Assembly: GCA_021648225.1 (NCBI GenBank)
Contig: JAKITE010000089.1
Span: forward strand, 1-12,012
Source: Paracoccaceae bacterium
GTDB lineage: Bacteria > Pseudomonadota > Alphaproteobacteria > Rhodobacterales > Rhodobacteraceae
Direction of reading: 5' to 3'
Length of the DNA: 12,012 nt
The notes under the pieces are model-generated. The model saw nothing but the letters and a program-made list of their open reading frames with translations. It was not told the origin of the DNA and did not search any database. Shown here in pieces: positions 6,760-12,012 of the stretch. The position numbers and the translations under genes are program-made. The number at the start of each line of letters is the position of its first letter. Within the stretch, counting starts at the first letter, position 1.

Positions 6760-6779
6760 GCGCGAATTTAACCAGATAT

Positions 6780-7427
6780 TCAGAGGCCAAGCGCGGCGGA
6801 AATACGGGTTGCAACCTGATCAATTTCGCCCAGCCCGTTAACCCGTTTCAGCTGGCCTTTGGCGTAATAATAGCCAATCAACGGTGAGGTATCTTTGTAA
6901 TATGCCATCAACCGGGTGCGCAGCGATTCTTCGTTATCGTCAGCGCGGCGTTTGAATTTATCTACTGCGCCGCAATTATCGCAGGTGTTTTCAACCGCCG
7001 GTATTTTAGTGGTGTCGTGATAAACCGCACCGCATTCGCCGCAAGAATAGCGGCCGGAAATGCGGGCCACCAAGGCGTTATCATCAACCTTCATTTCGAT
7101 CACGGCATCTAACGTCTGGCCTTTTGCATCAAGCAATTCAGCCAATGCATCGGCCTGTGCCAGCGTCCGGGGGAAGCCATCAAAAATAAAGCCGCCGGAG
7201 GCGTCGCTATCCAGCTGTTCGGCAATCAACCCGATCACGATTTCATCGGTAACCAGATCTCCGCGATCCATCACATCGGCAACCTGTTTGCCCATTTCAG
7301 TGCCGGATGTGCGCGCAGCGCGCAGCATGTCGCCGGTTGATAATTGTGTCATTCCCTGCCCGGCCACCAAACGGTGGGCCTGTGTTCCTTTACCGGCCCC
7401 CGGTGGCCCAAGCAGAATAATGTTCAT
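6780..7427 (-). CDS. adk: Adenylate kinase, zinc-LID type
   Basis: A 215-residue long-form adenylate kinase, converting ATP + AMP to 2 ADP. P-loop GPPGAGKGTQ at 7-16, NMP-binding region around 30-60 with STGDMLRAA, DGFPRT at 83-88. The LID domain carries four cysteines, C129, C132, C149 and C152, in C-x2-C-x16-C-x2-C, so it binds a structural zinc, unlike the E. coli enzyme. R166/R172-type arginines (RADDNEESLRTRL) close the active site. Its ATG overlaps the secY stop (ATGA type, 7424-7427), which means coupled translation with the translocon gene, the usual arrangement. Confidence 0.98.
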   Translation of the reverse strand: MNIILLGPPGAGKGTQAHRLVAGQGMTQLSTGDMLRAARTSGTEMGKQVADVMDRGDLVTDEIVIGLIAEQLDSDASGGFIFDGFPRTLAQADALAELLDAKGQTLDAVIEMKVDDNALVARISGRYSCGECGAVYHDTTKIPAVENTCDNCGAVDKFKRRADDNEESLRTRLMAYYKDTSPLIGYYYAKGQLKRVNGLGEIDQVATRISAALGL

Positions 7428-8779
7428 CGGCGTGCATTCCTTGCCTTGGAGCGGTTCTTACCCCGCATTTTCGATTTTTCAATCAGGCCTTCATACTGGT
7501 GCGCCAACATATGGGACTGAACCTGATTGATTGTATCCATCGTTACCGAAACTACAATCAAAATTGACGTGCCGCTAAAGGCAAAGGAAATTGCGCCGTT
7601 AGCTTGCAGGAATTCCGGCAGAATAACCACCGCCGCCAGATAAAGCGAACCCACCACCAACAGGCGGTTCATCACATAATCAAGATAGGCCGCAGTTTTC
7701 GCACCCGGGCGAATACCGGGGACAAAGCCGCCCTGTTTCTTGAGGTTATCGGCCACATCATCGGTTTTGAACGCCACGTTATGGGTATAGAAATAGGCAA
7801 AGAAAATCACAAACGCTGCGGATGTAAGCATATAAAGCGGCTGTCCACGGCCCATATAGGCCGCAATCGTTGCCAGAAATCCGGTGCCGCCATCGCTGGA
7901 AAACGTAGTGATGGTGGTCGGCAATAGCAGAATTGAGGATGCAAAGATCGCCGGAATAACCCCTGACGGGTTAAGCTTCATTGGCAAATGGCTGCTTTCG
8001 CCACCATACATTTTCATGCCAACCTGCCGTTTGGGATATTGGATATGGACCTTTCGCAAGGCCCGTTCGACAAACACCACAAAAGCAACCACAGCCAACA
8101 CCATGACCGGCATAAACAGGATGATCGGTGTAGAAAGCGAACCGGTACGCCCAGCGGCAAAGAACTGGGCAATCGCGCCGGGAAGGCCGGCAATAATGCC
8201 TACAAAAATGATCAGGGAAATACCGTTACCAATGCCGCGCGCGGTGATCTGTTCACCCAGCCACATCAGGAACATGGTGCCACCGACCAGCGTAATCATG
8301 GCCGAAGCGCGGAAAAACAGCCCCGGATCAGAGGCAAGCCCCTGACTTTCAAGCCCGACAGCGATTGCATAAGATTGTGCCAGCGCCAGAAAGAATGTGC
8401 CATAACGGGTATATTGGTTGATTTTCTTGCGGCCCTGCTCGCCCTCTTTTTTCAGCGCTTCAAGCGAAGGCACCATAGAGGTCATCAACTGAATGATGAT
8501 CGAGGCCGAAATATAGGGCATAATCCCCAGCGTAAAAATCGCCAAACGACTAAGCGCGCCGCCGGTGAACATATCGAGTATGCCACCAATGCCGCCTGCC
8601 TGATCTTCAAAAAAAGCGGCCAGCGCCACCGGGTCAATGCCCGGCACCGGAATATAGGTGCCGACGCGATAAACCATCAAAAGACCCAGCGCAAAAAAGA
8701 TACGAGAGCGCAGATCGCCGGATTTACCCAGCGCGCCCCAGCTCATATTGGCTGCCATTTGTTCTGCTGCAGATGCCAT
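7424..8779 (-). CDS. secY: Preprotein translocase subunit SecY
   Basis: A 451-residue inner-membrane channel protein with ten membrane segments, the pore of the SecYEG translocon. Recognisable blocks: YIPVPGID after the first helix, GGALSRLAIFTLGIMPYISASIIIQL, the EQITARGIGNGISLIIF loop, and RGKNRSKARNARR at the cytoplasmic C-terminus. I chose ATG 8777-8779 because AAGGGG lies six bases upstream and MASAAEQMAANMSWGALGKS is a normal rhodobacterial start. The longer frame begins with TTG at 8809 inside a strong hairpin and is unlikely. It overlaps adk by 4 bases and follows rplO. Confidence 0.97.
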   Translation of the reverse strand: MASAAEQMAANMSWGALGKSGDLRSRIFFALGLLMVYRVGTYIPVPGIDPVALAAFFEDQAGGIGGILDMFTGGALSRLAIFTLGIMPYISASIIIQLMTSMVPSLEALKKEGEQGRKKINQYTRYGTFFLALAQSYAIAVGLESQGLASDPGLFFRASAMITLVGGTMFLMWLGEQITARGIGNGISLIIFVGIIAGLPGAIAQFFAAGRTGSLSTPIILFMPVMVLAVVAFVVFVERALRKVHIQYPKRQVGMKMYGGESSHLPMKLNPSGVIPAIFASSILLLPTTITTFSSDGGTGFLATIAAYMGRGQPLYMLTSAAFVIFFAYFYTHNVAFKTDDVADNLKKQGGFVPGIRPGAKTAAYLDYVMNRLLVVGSLYLAAVVILPEFLQANGAISFAFSGTSILIVVSVTMDTINQVQSHMLAHQYEGLIEKSKMRGKNRSKARNARR

Positions 8780-8800
8780 TTTAGGCCCCTTATAGTAATA

Positions 8801-8834
8801 CGCCGCCAAAAGCCGGTTATTGGCTTTGGCGGCG
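8801..8834. other. Strong hairpin in the rplO-secY spacer
   Basis: CGCCGCCAAA(A)GCC at 8801-8814 pairs with GGCTTTGGCGGCG at 8822-8834, about 13 base pairs with one bulged A. It lies 22 bases before the secY start. No U-tract follows on the minus strand (TATTACTATAAGG), so it is not a classical terminator. A role in mRNA processing or secY translation is inference. Confidence 0.6.
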
Positions 8835-8906
8835 CAAAATTAACCTTTGCTGAATGTAAGGCCTGCGCCCAACAGCCGCAAGGTTTGAAAACCGCAATTC
8901 GGCAAT

Positions 8907-9368
8907 TTATGCCGGAAGCGTCACCTTGCCGCCTGCTTTTTCAACAGCCTCGACCGCGCCTTTAGATGCACCGGTTACCGAGATGTCGATTTTCGAGGTG
9001 ATCTCGCCTTTGGCCAGCAAACGCACACCATCCAGAATACGGCGCACAAGGCCCGATTCCAGCAACACCTGTTCGGTGATCGGTTTAGTCGCATCAATCT
9101 TGCCTGCATCAATGAATTTTTGCAGGATCGAGATGTTCACAACCGCGTGGTGCTTGGGGTTACGCATGTTAAAGCCGCGTTTAGGCAGGCGTTGATACAA
9201 AGGCATCTGACCGCCTTCAAAACCTTTAATCGCCACGCCCGAGCGGGATTTCTGGCCTTTGATACCACGGCCAGCCATTTTACCCTTGCCCGAACCGGGG
9301 CCACGCGCTTTGCGCTTTTTGGATTTGGTTGCACCGGGGTTGTCGCTTAATTCGTGTAGTTTAAACAT
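8907..9368 (-). CDS. rplO: 50S ribosomal protein L15
   Basis: A 153-residue uL15 protein, an assembly protein of the large subunit. The N-terminal extension MFKLHELSDNPGATKSKKRKARGPGSGKGKMAGRGIKGQKSR penetrates rRNA and is typical; the C-terminal ISVTGASKGAVEAVEKAGGKV domain is complete. ATG 9366-9368 has AAGGA upstream. In most bacteria it directly follows rpmD, but here the accessory block at 9520-11145 separates the two, so it becomes the first gene of a separate rplO-secY-adk unit. Its 5' UTR can fold into a hairpin that ends at the start codon (9369-9411). Confidence 0.97.
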   Translation of the reverse strand: MFKLHELSDNPGATKSKKRKARGPGSGKGKMAGRGIKGQKSRSGVAIKGFEGGQMPLYQRLPKRGFNMRNPKHHAVVNISILQKFIDAGKIDATKPITEQVLLESGLVRRILDGVRLLAKGEITSKIDISVTGASKGAVEAVEKAGGKVTLPA

Positions 9369-9411
9369 GACGCTATCCTTTTATCTGCCGGAGGACCCCC
9401 ATCATAGCGTC
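9369..9411 (-). promoter_or_regulatory. Leader hairpin next to the rplO start codon
   Basis: GACGCTAT (9369-9376) and ATAGCGTC (9404-9411) are perfect 8-bp inverted arms. In the mRNA the 3' arm directly abuts the ATG of rplO, and the AAGGA ribosome binding site straddles the base of the loop. The loop contains GGGGGUCCUCC, which can pair further. Folding would limit ribosome access. Confidence 0.5.
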
Positions 9412-9469
9412 AGCAAAGAGGGCACACGGCGTTTCAATGATTCTGTGGGTTTTGGAAATCCACTCGGGG

Positions 9470-9498
9470 CGTATAGACGGAAGGGGGGTGGGGTGCAA
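9470..9498 (-). promoter_or_regulatory. Candidate promoter for rplO-secY-adk
   Basis: On the minus strand TTGCAC (9493-9498), a 17-nt spacer and TATACG (9470-9475), preceded by C as in alphaproteobacterial CTATA-type -10 boxes. The -35 match is only moderate. A promoter is needed here because the terminator after rpmD cuts the spc operon, unless rplO is read from the Abi gene upstream. Confidence 0.4.
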
Positions 9499-9519
9499 GA
9501 TCCACTTTACTGAAATATT

Positions 9520-10296
9520 TTAGTCCTCAAGTAGTTTCCAAACTCTTTTGAATGCAATATAGTCTATGTAAAGGCGGTGAAACTGAATTTCGGTGAATTC
9601 TTGAAAGTCGGTCGTATTGTCTAACTTTGATCTATTCATAAACTTTCTAAAAAATTTTACCGCTTCAAATGCTTGATCCAAACGCTCACCATAAACTGGA
9701 TCATGATGCGCAATGCGATTTCTTGCCGAATAGATCGCCTCTAAATGAATTGCAACATCCTTACGTTTTATATGTTTCATGGGAAATACTTTTCGCAACG
9801 ATCCGCGCCATAAAGTAGCTTCGTAGTCTGATGAAAACAGTCTTTTCCAAAAAAAGATGGTGGTTTGCGAGATTGCTTGCCCCTGATTAACATCAAAAGT
9901 CTGCCAGCGCATTCGTGAAAGTTCTTCATGCCTGATATCCTCAGGAACACCACTAGGAAATACTTGAAGGTCAAGTCCCTGTTTTTCTTTATAAGTTAGC
10001 TTGGCATATTGAGACTTCTTTGCATGTTGAATAGCCGTGCGGATAGATCGCTTCTCTTTGTCTCTGAACTCTATCCTGGTTTCTCGAGAAACCATCCAAT
10101 CGACATCATCGTATGCTAATGAGATTTGCTGATTTGCCAAATTTCGCAACCCAAGCTCAATTAATGCAATAACTGCCATAAGCGACGAGCCAACTTGCAA
10201 AGTCATATTGTGCAGCTCTATCGCCTTAGGCTCACTTCTCGTGAATCTTCTATATGTTTCTAGCCGAGGCTCTGAAATCAGATTTTTTCCAGTCAT
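9520..10296 (-). CDS. Abi-like protein with HEPN RNase motif
   Basis: A 258-residue protein when started at ATG 10294-10296, which has AAGGA about 9 bases upstream; the longer frame to 10386 would run through the divergent promoter and small RNA and is rejected. It opens with ISEPRLETYRRFTRSEPKAIELHNM, a pattern seen in Abi-type proteins, followed by ALIELGLRNLANQQ. The C-terminal half has FFWKRLFSSDYEATLWRGSLRKVFP and R192-N-R-I-A-H197-H, the R-x4-H motif of HEPN ribonucleases. A corresponding first-half motif (R51-N52) lacks the histidine. Members of this superfamily act as toxins or abortive-infection RNases; the target here is unknown. Codons are visibly more AT-rich than in the ribosomal genes, a sign of transfer. 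It is co-directional with rplO, 151 bases upstream, without a clear terminator between. A structured RNA gene is divergent from it. Confidence 0.75.
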   Translation of the reverse strand: MTGKNLISEPRLETYRRFTRSEPKAIELHNMTLQVGSSLMAVIALIELGLRNLANQQISLAYDDVDWMVSRETRIEFRDKEKRSIRTAIQHAKKSQYAKLTYKEKQGLDLQVFPSGVPEDIRHEELSRMRWQTFDVNQGQAISQTTIFFWKRLFSSDYEATLWRGSLRKVFPMKHIKRKDVAIHLEAIYSARNRIAHHDPVYGERLDQAFEAVKFFRKFMNRSKLDNTTDFQEFTEIQFHRLYIDYIAFKRVWKLLED

Positions 10297-10321
10297 ATCA
10301 AATATCCTTTCGCGCCAACAC

Positions 10322-10350
10322 TTGACTTTTTTGTAGGCGCCACATATATT
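10322..10350 (+). promoter_or_regulatory. Sigma70 promoter of the divergent small RNA
   Basis: TTGACT (10322-10327), a 17-nt spacer and TATATT (10345-10350); each box matches consensus at 5 of 6. The expected start is near 10358, three bases before the first stem of the RNA. It overlaps the TATAAT at 10348-10353 read on the minus strand, so the two directions probably compete. Confidence 0.7.
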
Positions 10351-10353
10351 ATA
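10348..10353 (-). promoter_or_regulatory. -10 box of the Abi-like gene promoter
   Basis: A perfect TATAAT on the minus strand, about 52 bases before the Abi start. I find no good -35 box at 16-18 bases, so this promoter may be weak or need an activator. It overlaps the small RNA's -10 box. Confidence 0.45.
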
Positions 10354-10357
10354 CGGT

Positions 10358-10452
10358 GAAAGATCGGGATATCGTCGGCAGCGCATCTTAGGATGTGACG
10401 GACGCCCGATCTAAAGAAGAGAACCCACTATATCACTATAGCGGGTTTTTTT
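10358..10452 (+). ncRNA. Structured small RNA gene divergent from the Abi-like gene
   Basis: An RNA of about 95 nt framed by its own promoter (TTGACT-17-TATATT) and a rho-independent terminator. It holds one long hairpin: AGATCGGG (10361-10368) with CCCGATCT (10405-10412), a one-sided ATAT bulge, CGTC (10373-10376) with GACG (10401-10404), an internal loop, then CGCATC (10382-10387) with GATGTG (10392-10397) around a TTAG tetraloop. A purine linker AAAGAAGAG leads to the terminator. No open reading frame of note lies in it. I do not recognise it as 6S, SRP, tmRNA, tRNA or RNase P RNA. Its place next to a HEPN protein suggests it guides, inhibits or is cut by that protein, as in RNA-antitoxin modules; this is inference. 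It could instead be an unrelated small RNA. Confidence 0.7.
10422..10452 (+). terminator. Terminator of the small RNA
   Basis: AACCC (10422-10426) and GGGTT (10443-10447), one A/C mismatch, then CTATA (10428-10432) and TATAG (10437-10441) with a 4-nt loop, followed by a T-run to 10452. Only the plus strand has the T-run, which fixes the direction of the RNA. Confidence 0.85.
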
Positions 10453-10511
10453 GTTGCCACAACTTAAAGCTGCCATTACCATCAAAGAACGCCCCGATGC
10501 ATTTTCAATTC

Positions 10512-10539
10512 CCGTAGGATGGGTGCTCGCACCCACCAA
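10512..10539. repeat. REP-like palindromic repeat, copy C (diverged)
   Basis: CCGTAGGA followed by TGGGTG (10520-10525), loop CTCG and CACCCA (10530-10535). The CCGTAGG head matches copies A (4095-4124) and B (11211-11240), while the stem has changed with compensation. It lies six bases after the brnA stop codon, the same place relative to a minus-strand gene as the other copies. The rest of the 10453-10544 spacer shows nothing clear. Confidence 0.6.
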
Positions 10540-10544
10540 CCACC

Positions 10545-10838
10545 TCACCCCGCCCGCTGCGCCTTAACATATGCTTTCAACACCGCTGCCATGCGTCCGG
10601 TATATCCCTTTGGGTTATCGCCTTTGAAAAACGCCACGGTTTCTGGCTCCAACCGCATGGTTACCACTGGCTTTAAGGGGTTGGGAACAATTTTGGCGTG
10701 TTTCCAGAATTCATCGTCCATTTCGGGAATGTCGCTGTAATCAATGTCTTCTTCGCGGATGGCATCAAAACGGTCCAGATATTCTTGCGGGGTTTCGGGC
10801 GGGTTTTCCATATCGAGTGTAAATTTAACGAGTGCCAT
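10545..10838 (-). CDS. brnA: BrnA-family antitoxin
   Basis: A 97-residue antitoxin of the BrnT/BrnA type II system. The middle part (DYSDIPEMDDEFWKHAKIV) is the family's hallmark toxin-binding segment, and the C-terminal part (VVTMRLEPETVAFF through GRMAAVLKAYVKAQR) is the ribbon-helix-helix DNA-binding domain that lets BrnA repress its own promoter. ATG 10836-10838 has AAGGA nearby inside the brnT end; the genes overlap by 14 bases, the toxin-first order normal for BrnTA. The likely operator is the near-palindrome at 11116-11142. Confidence 0.92.
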   Translation of the reverse strand: MALVKFTLDMENPPETPQEYLDRFDAIREEDIDYSDIPEMDDEFWKHAKIVPNPLKPVVTMRLEPETVAFFKGDNPKGYTGRMAAVLKAYVKAQRAG

Positions 10839-11100
10839 GACTTTTCCTTTCTCTGCGATTTGCTTTGCGGGCAGATATTAACCGGACTGTTTGCGTTGCT
10901 GCGTTATTGACATGCACCACCACGTGCAACCGTCCGCCTATAAACCCGCTTGTTATCAGCCGTTCTTCTCCATAATCGAAACGCAGGTCTTGGGTTGTTA
11001 CCCTGCCCCCGTCGCGAAACACCTGAATAGCAATTTCGAACGGCACACTATGTTTCTCAACATTCGATTGCGCCTTTCCAACATCCCATTCAAACTCCAT
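10825..11100 (-). CDS. brnT: BrnT-family toxin (RelE-fold ribonuclease)
   Basis: A 91-residue toxin starting at ATG 11098-11100, with GGGG a suitable distance upstream and the family opening MEFEWDVGKAQSN, then EKHSVPFE and VF. The longer frame to 11145 uses a non-ATG codon inside the putative promoter and is rejected. GEERLITSG, GRLHVVVHV and RLISARKANRRER are the typical core and basic C-terminus of BrnT, a RelE-like ribonuclease that blocks translation until bound by BrnA. All typical blocks are present, so the toxin looks intact. Confidence 0.93.
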   Translation of the reverse strand: MEFEWDVGKAQSNVEKHSVPFEIAIQVFRDGGRVTTQDLRFDYGEERLITSGFIGGRLHVVVHVNNAATQTVRLISARKANRRERKSHGTR

Positions 11101-11115
11101 ATGCAACTTACCCCA

Positions 11116-11145
11116 ATATGTAATACTTTTTGTAATACATATCAA
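11116..11145 (-). promoter_or_regulatory. BrnTA promoter and operator candidate
   Basis: ATATGTAATAC (11116-11126), TTTTT, GTAATACATAT (11132-11142): the arms are inverted at 10 of 11 positions, and TGTAATAC also occurs as a direct repeat. A -35-like TTGATA (11140-11145, minus strand) and TACATA (11117-11122) at 17 nt overlap it. This is the right place for BrnA autorepression. Confidence 0.55.
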
Positions 11146-11170
11146 GCCATGGTTAACACCCTGTTAAACG

Positions 11171-11202
11171 AAAAAGCGCCCCGAGGTTTCCCCCGAGGCG
11201 CT
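11171..11202 (-). terminator. Strong terminator after rpmD
   Basis: On the minus strand AGCGCCTCGGGG and CCTCGGGGCGCT (11175-11202) pair through 12 bp including two G-U pairs around a GAAA tetraloop, followed by TTTTCG (11174-11169). It lies 42 bases after the rpmD stop and cuts the spc operon before rplO. Confidence 0.85.
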
Positions 11203-11210
11203 CCAAATTT

Positions 11211-11240
11211 CCGTAGGGTGCGTGGTTCCCACGCACCGAT
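11211..11240. repeat. REP-like palindromic repeat, copy B
   Basis: CCGTAG with GGTGCGTGG (11217-11225), loop TTC and CCACGCACC (11229-11237). Nearly identical to copy A after rplQ. It lies between the rpmD stop and the terminator, the same layout and orientation as copy A. Confidence 0.75.
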
Positions 11241-11243
11241 ACG

Positions 11244-11432
11244 TTAACCTTTTTCTTCAATAATCTCGACCATATGCGAGATCTTGTTAACCATGCCGCG
11301 CACGCTTGGCGTATCTTCAAGCTCGCGGGTTTTGTGCATTTTATTCAGGCCGAGGCCTTTCAAAGTTGCCAGTTGGTCTTTTGGGCGGCGGATCGGTGAG
11401 CCGGTCTGCTTTACCACGATTGTTTTTGCCAT
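11244..11432 (-). CDS. rpmD: 50S ribosomal protein L30
   Basis: A 62-residue uL30 protein of the large subunit. MAKTIVVKQTGSPIRRPKDQLATLKGLGLNKM and RELEDTPSVRGMVNKISHMV are typical and complete. ATG 11430-11432 has AAGGA upstream, overlapping the rpsE stop (11444-11446), so translation is likely coupled. Here it ends the upstream ribosomal operon, since a terminator follows and rplO lies about 1.9 kb further on. Confidence 0.97.
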   Translation of the reverse strand: MAKTIVVKQTGSPIRRPKDQLATLKGLGLNKMHKTRELEDTPSVRGMVNKISHMVEIIEEKG

Positions 11433-11443
11433 GATGCTGGTCC

Positions 11444-12012
11444 TTATGCTTCAGCCGGTGCAGCTTCTTCAGCGGCAGCGACAGGGGCTTCGGGGCGTGC
11501 GGGCAGAATGTCAGAGACTTTCTTACCGCGACGTTGTGCAACATTGCGTGGGCTGCCTTGCTTTTTAAGGCCGTCCATAGTCGCGCGGATCATGTTATAC
11601 GGGTTTTGCGAGCCGATGGATTTTGCCACCACATCTTGCAGGCCCAACATTTCAAACACCGCACGCATTGGACCACCGGCAATAATACCGGTACCCGCAG
11701 GGGCTGTCCGCATCATGACTTTGCCAGCGCCGTGACGGCCCGGAATGTCATGGTGCAAGGTGCGGCCTTCGCGCAATGGCACGCGGATCATTTGGCGTTT
11801 GGCTTGCTCGGTTGCCTTGCGAATTGCTTCGGGGACTTCCTTTGCTTTACCTTTGCCAAAGCCAACGCGGCCTTTTTGGTCACCCACAACCACAAGTGCG
11901 GCAAAGCCAAAACGCTTACCACCCTTAACAGTTTTGGATACGCGGTTGATCGCAACTAGGCGGTCAGCGAATTCCGGTGTTTCGTCGCGATCGCGACGCT
12001 TTCCCCGGCGAT
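11444..12012 (-). CDS. rpsE: 30S ribosomal protein S5, 5' partial
   Basis: 188 residues are visible and the gene runs off the right edge, so only a short N-terminal piece is missing. It shows the uS5 dsRBD-like domain VAINRVSKTVKGGKRF with GFAALVVVGDQKGRVGFGKGKA, then the C-terminal domain with TAPAGTGIIAGGPMRAVFEMLGLQDVV. The C-terminal tail (PARPEAPVAAAEEAAPAEA) is an Ala/Pro/Glu extension common in alphaproteobacteria. uS5 works in decoding fidelity and helicase action at the mRNA entry. The first start-like GTG inside the domain is not the true start. Confidence 0.97.
   Translation of the reverse strand, partial: RRGKRRDRDETPEFADRLVAINRVSKTVKGGKRFGFAALVVVGDQKGRVGFGKGKAKEVPEAIRKATEQAKRQMIRVPLREGRTLHHDIPGRHGAGKVMMRTAPAGTGIIAGGPMRAVFEMLGLQDVVAKSIGSQNPYNMIRATMDGLKKQGSPRNVAQRRGKKVSDILPARPEAPVAAAEEAAPAEA

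Noticed and set aside
8780..8809. SecY extension to a TTG at 8807-8809
   Set aside because: The codon lies in a strong hairpin and lacks a ribosome binding site, while ATG 8777-8779 has AAGGGG upstream.
7988..8965. Plus-strand open frame of 325 codons opposite secY
   Set aside because: Antisense shadow of secY, rich in His, Arg and Gln; no ribosome binding site or family pattern.
10297..10386. N-terminal extension of the Abi-like protein by 30 residues
   Set aside because: It would pass through the divergent promoters and the RNA stem, is Cys/Arg/Tyr-rich and unlike the family start, and the ATG at 10294-10296 has a good ribosome binding site.
10358..10452. The RNA as a tRNA, 6S, SRP RNA or CRISPR repeat
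   Set aside because: No cloverleaf with TTC loop, no 6S-like central bubble of the needed length, no GGAA/SRP tetraloop context, and no repeat-spacer pattern.
11101..11145. N-terminal extension of BrnT by 15 residues
   Set aside because: It starts at a TTG within the operator-like palindrome, while the BrnT family begins at MEFEWD.
1..12012. Insertion sequence or transposase near the breakpoint or the island
   Set aside because: I found no transposase-like frame, terminal inverted repeats or target duplications around 2450-2530 or at 9369-11240.

Overview
The window joins two stretches of clearly different origin. From about position 2,450-2,530 to the right edge the DNA is moderately GC-rich and carries the end of the spc ribosomal operon and the alpha operon in the order rpsE-rpmD // rplO-secY-adk-rpsM-rpsK-rpoA-rplQ, all on the minus strand. 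This order, with adk right after secY and with no infA, rpmJ or rpsD in the cluster, together with the protein sequences, points to an alphaproteobacterium, most likely Rhodobacterales. From position 1 to about 2,450 the DNA is visibly AT-rich, with TTA leucines, AGA arginines and A/T-rich spacers. It carries a partial unknown gene, an Rrf2-type regulator with three cysteines, a 4Fe-4S protein, and the C-terminal three quarters of rarA. The switch falls inside the rarA reading frame, in the highly conserved AAA+ core, and the frame stays open. That is what an assembly chimera between two organisms would give, but also what homologous recombination would give.

Layout, left to right. 3-389: partial unknown gene (+). 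478-1553: rrf2-like regulator and Fe-S protein (+), coupled by an ATGA overlap. 1546-2844: rarA (-), convergent with the Fe-S gene and chimeric. 2845-4050: APC-type permease (-), whose stop codon directly abuts the rarA start. 4072-4135: rplQ terminator and a REP-like hairpin. 4133-6573: rplQ, rpoA, rpsK, rpsM (-). 6574-6779: promoter and leader of that operon, with an attenuator-like terminator hairpin. 6780-9368: adk, secY, rplO (-).

9520-11145 is an accessory island inserted between rplO and rpmD, where most bacteria have these two genes adjacent. It holds an Abi-like HEPN protein (-), a divergent free-standing small RNA gene (+) with good promoter, hairpin and terminator signals, and a BrnT/BrnA toxin-antitoxin pair (-). 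11171-12012: terminator, rpmD and partial rpsE (-).

The ribosomal genes supply translation, secretion (SecY), nucleotide balance (Adk) and RNA polymerase alpha. The spc operon is cut by a strong terminator after rpmD, so rplO-secY-adk need their own promoter, for which there is a candidate. The most interesting part is the Abi-HEPN protein with the divergent small RNA: its layout resembles RNA-controlled HEPN toxin or abortive-infection modules.
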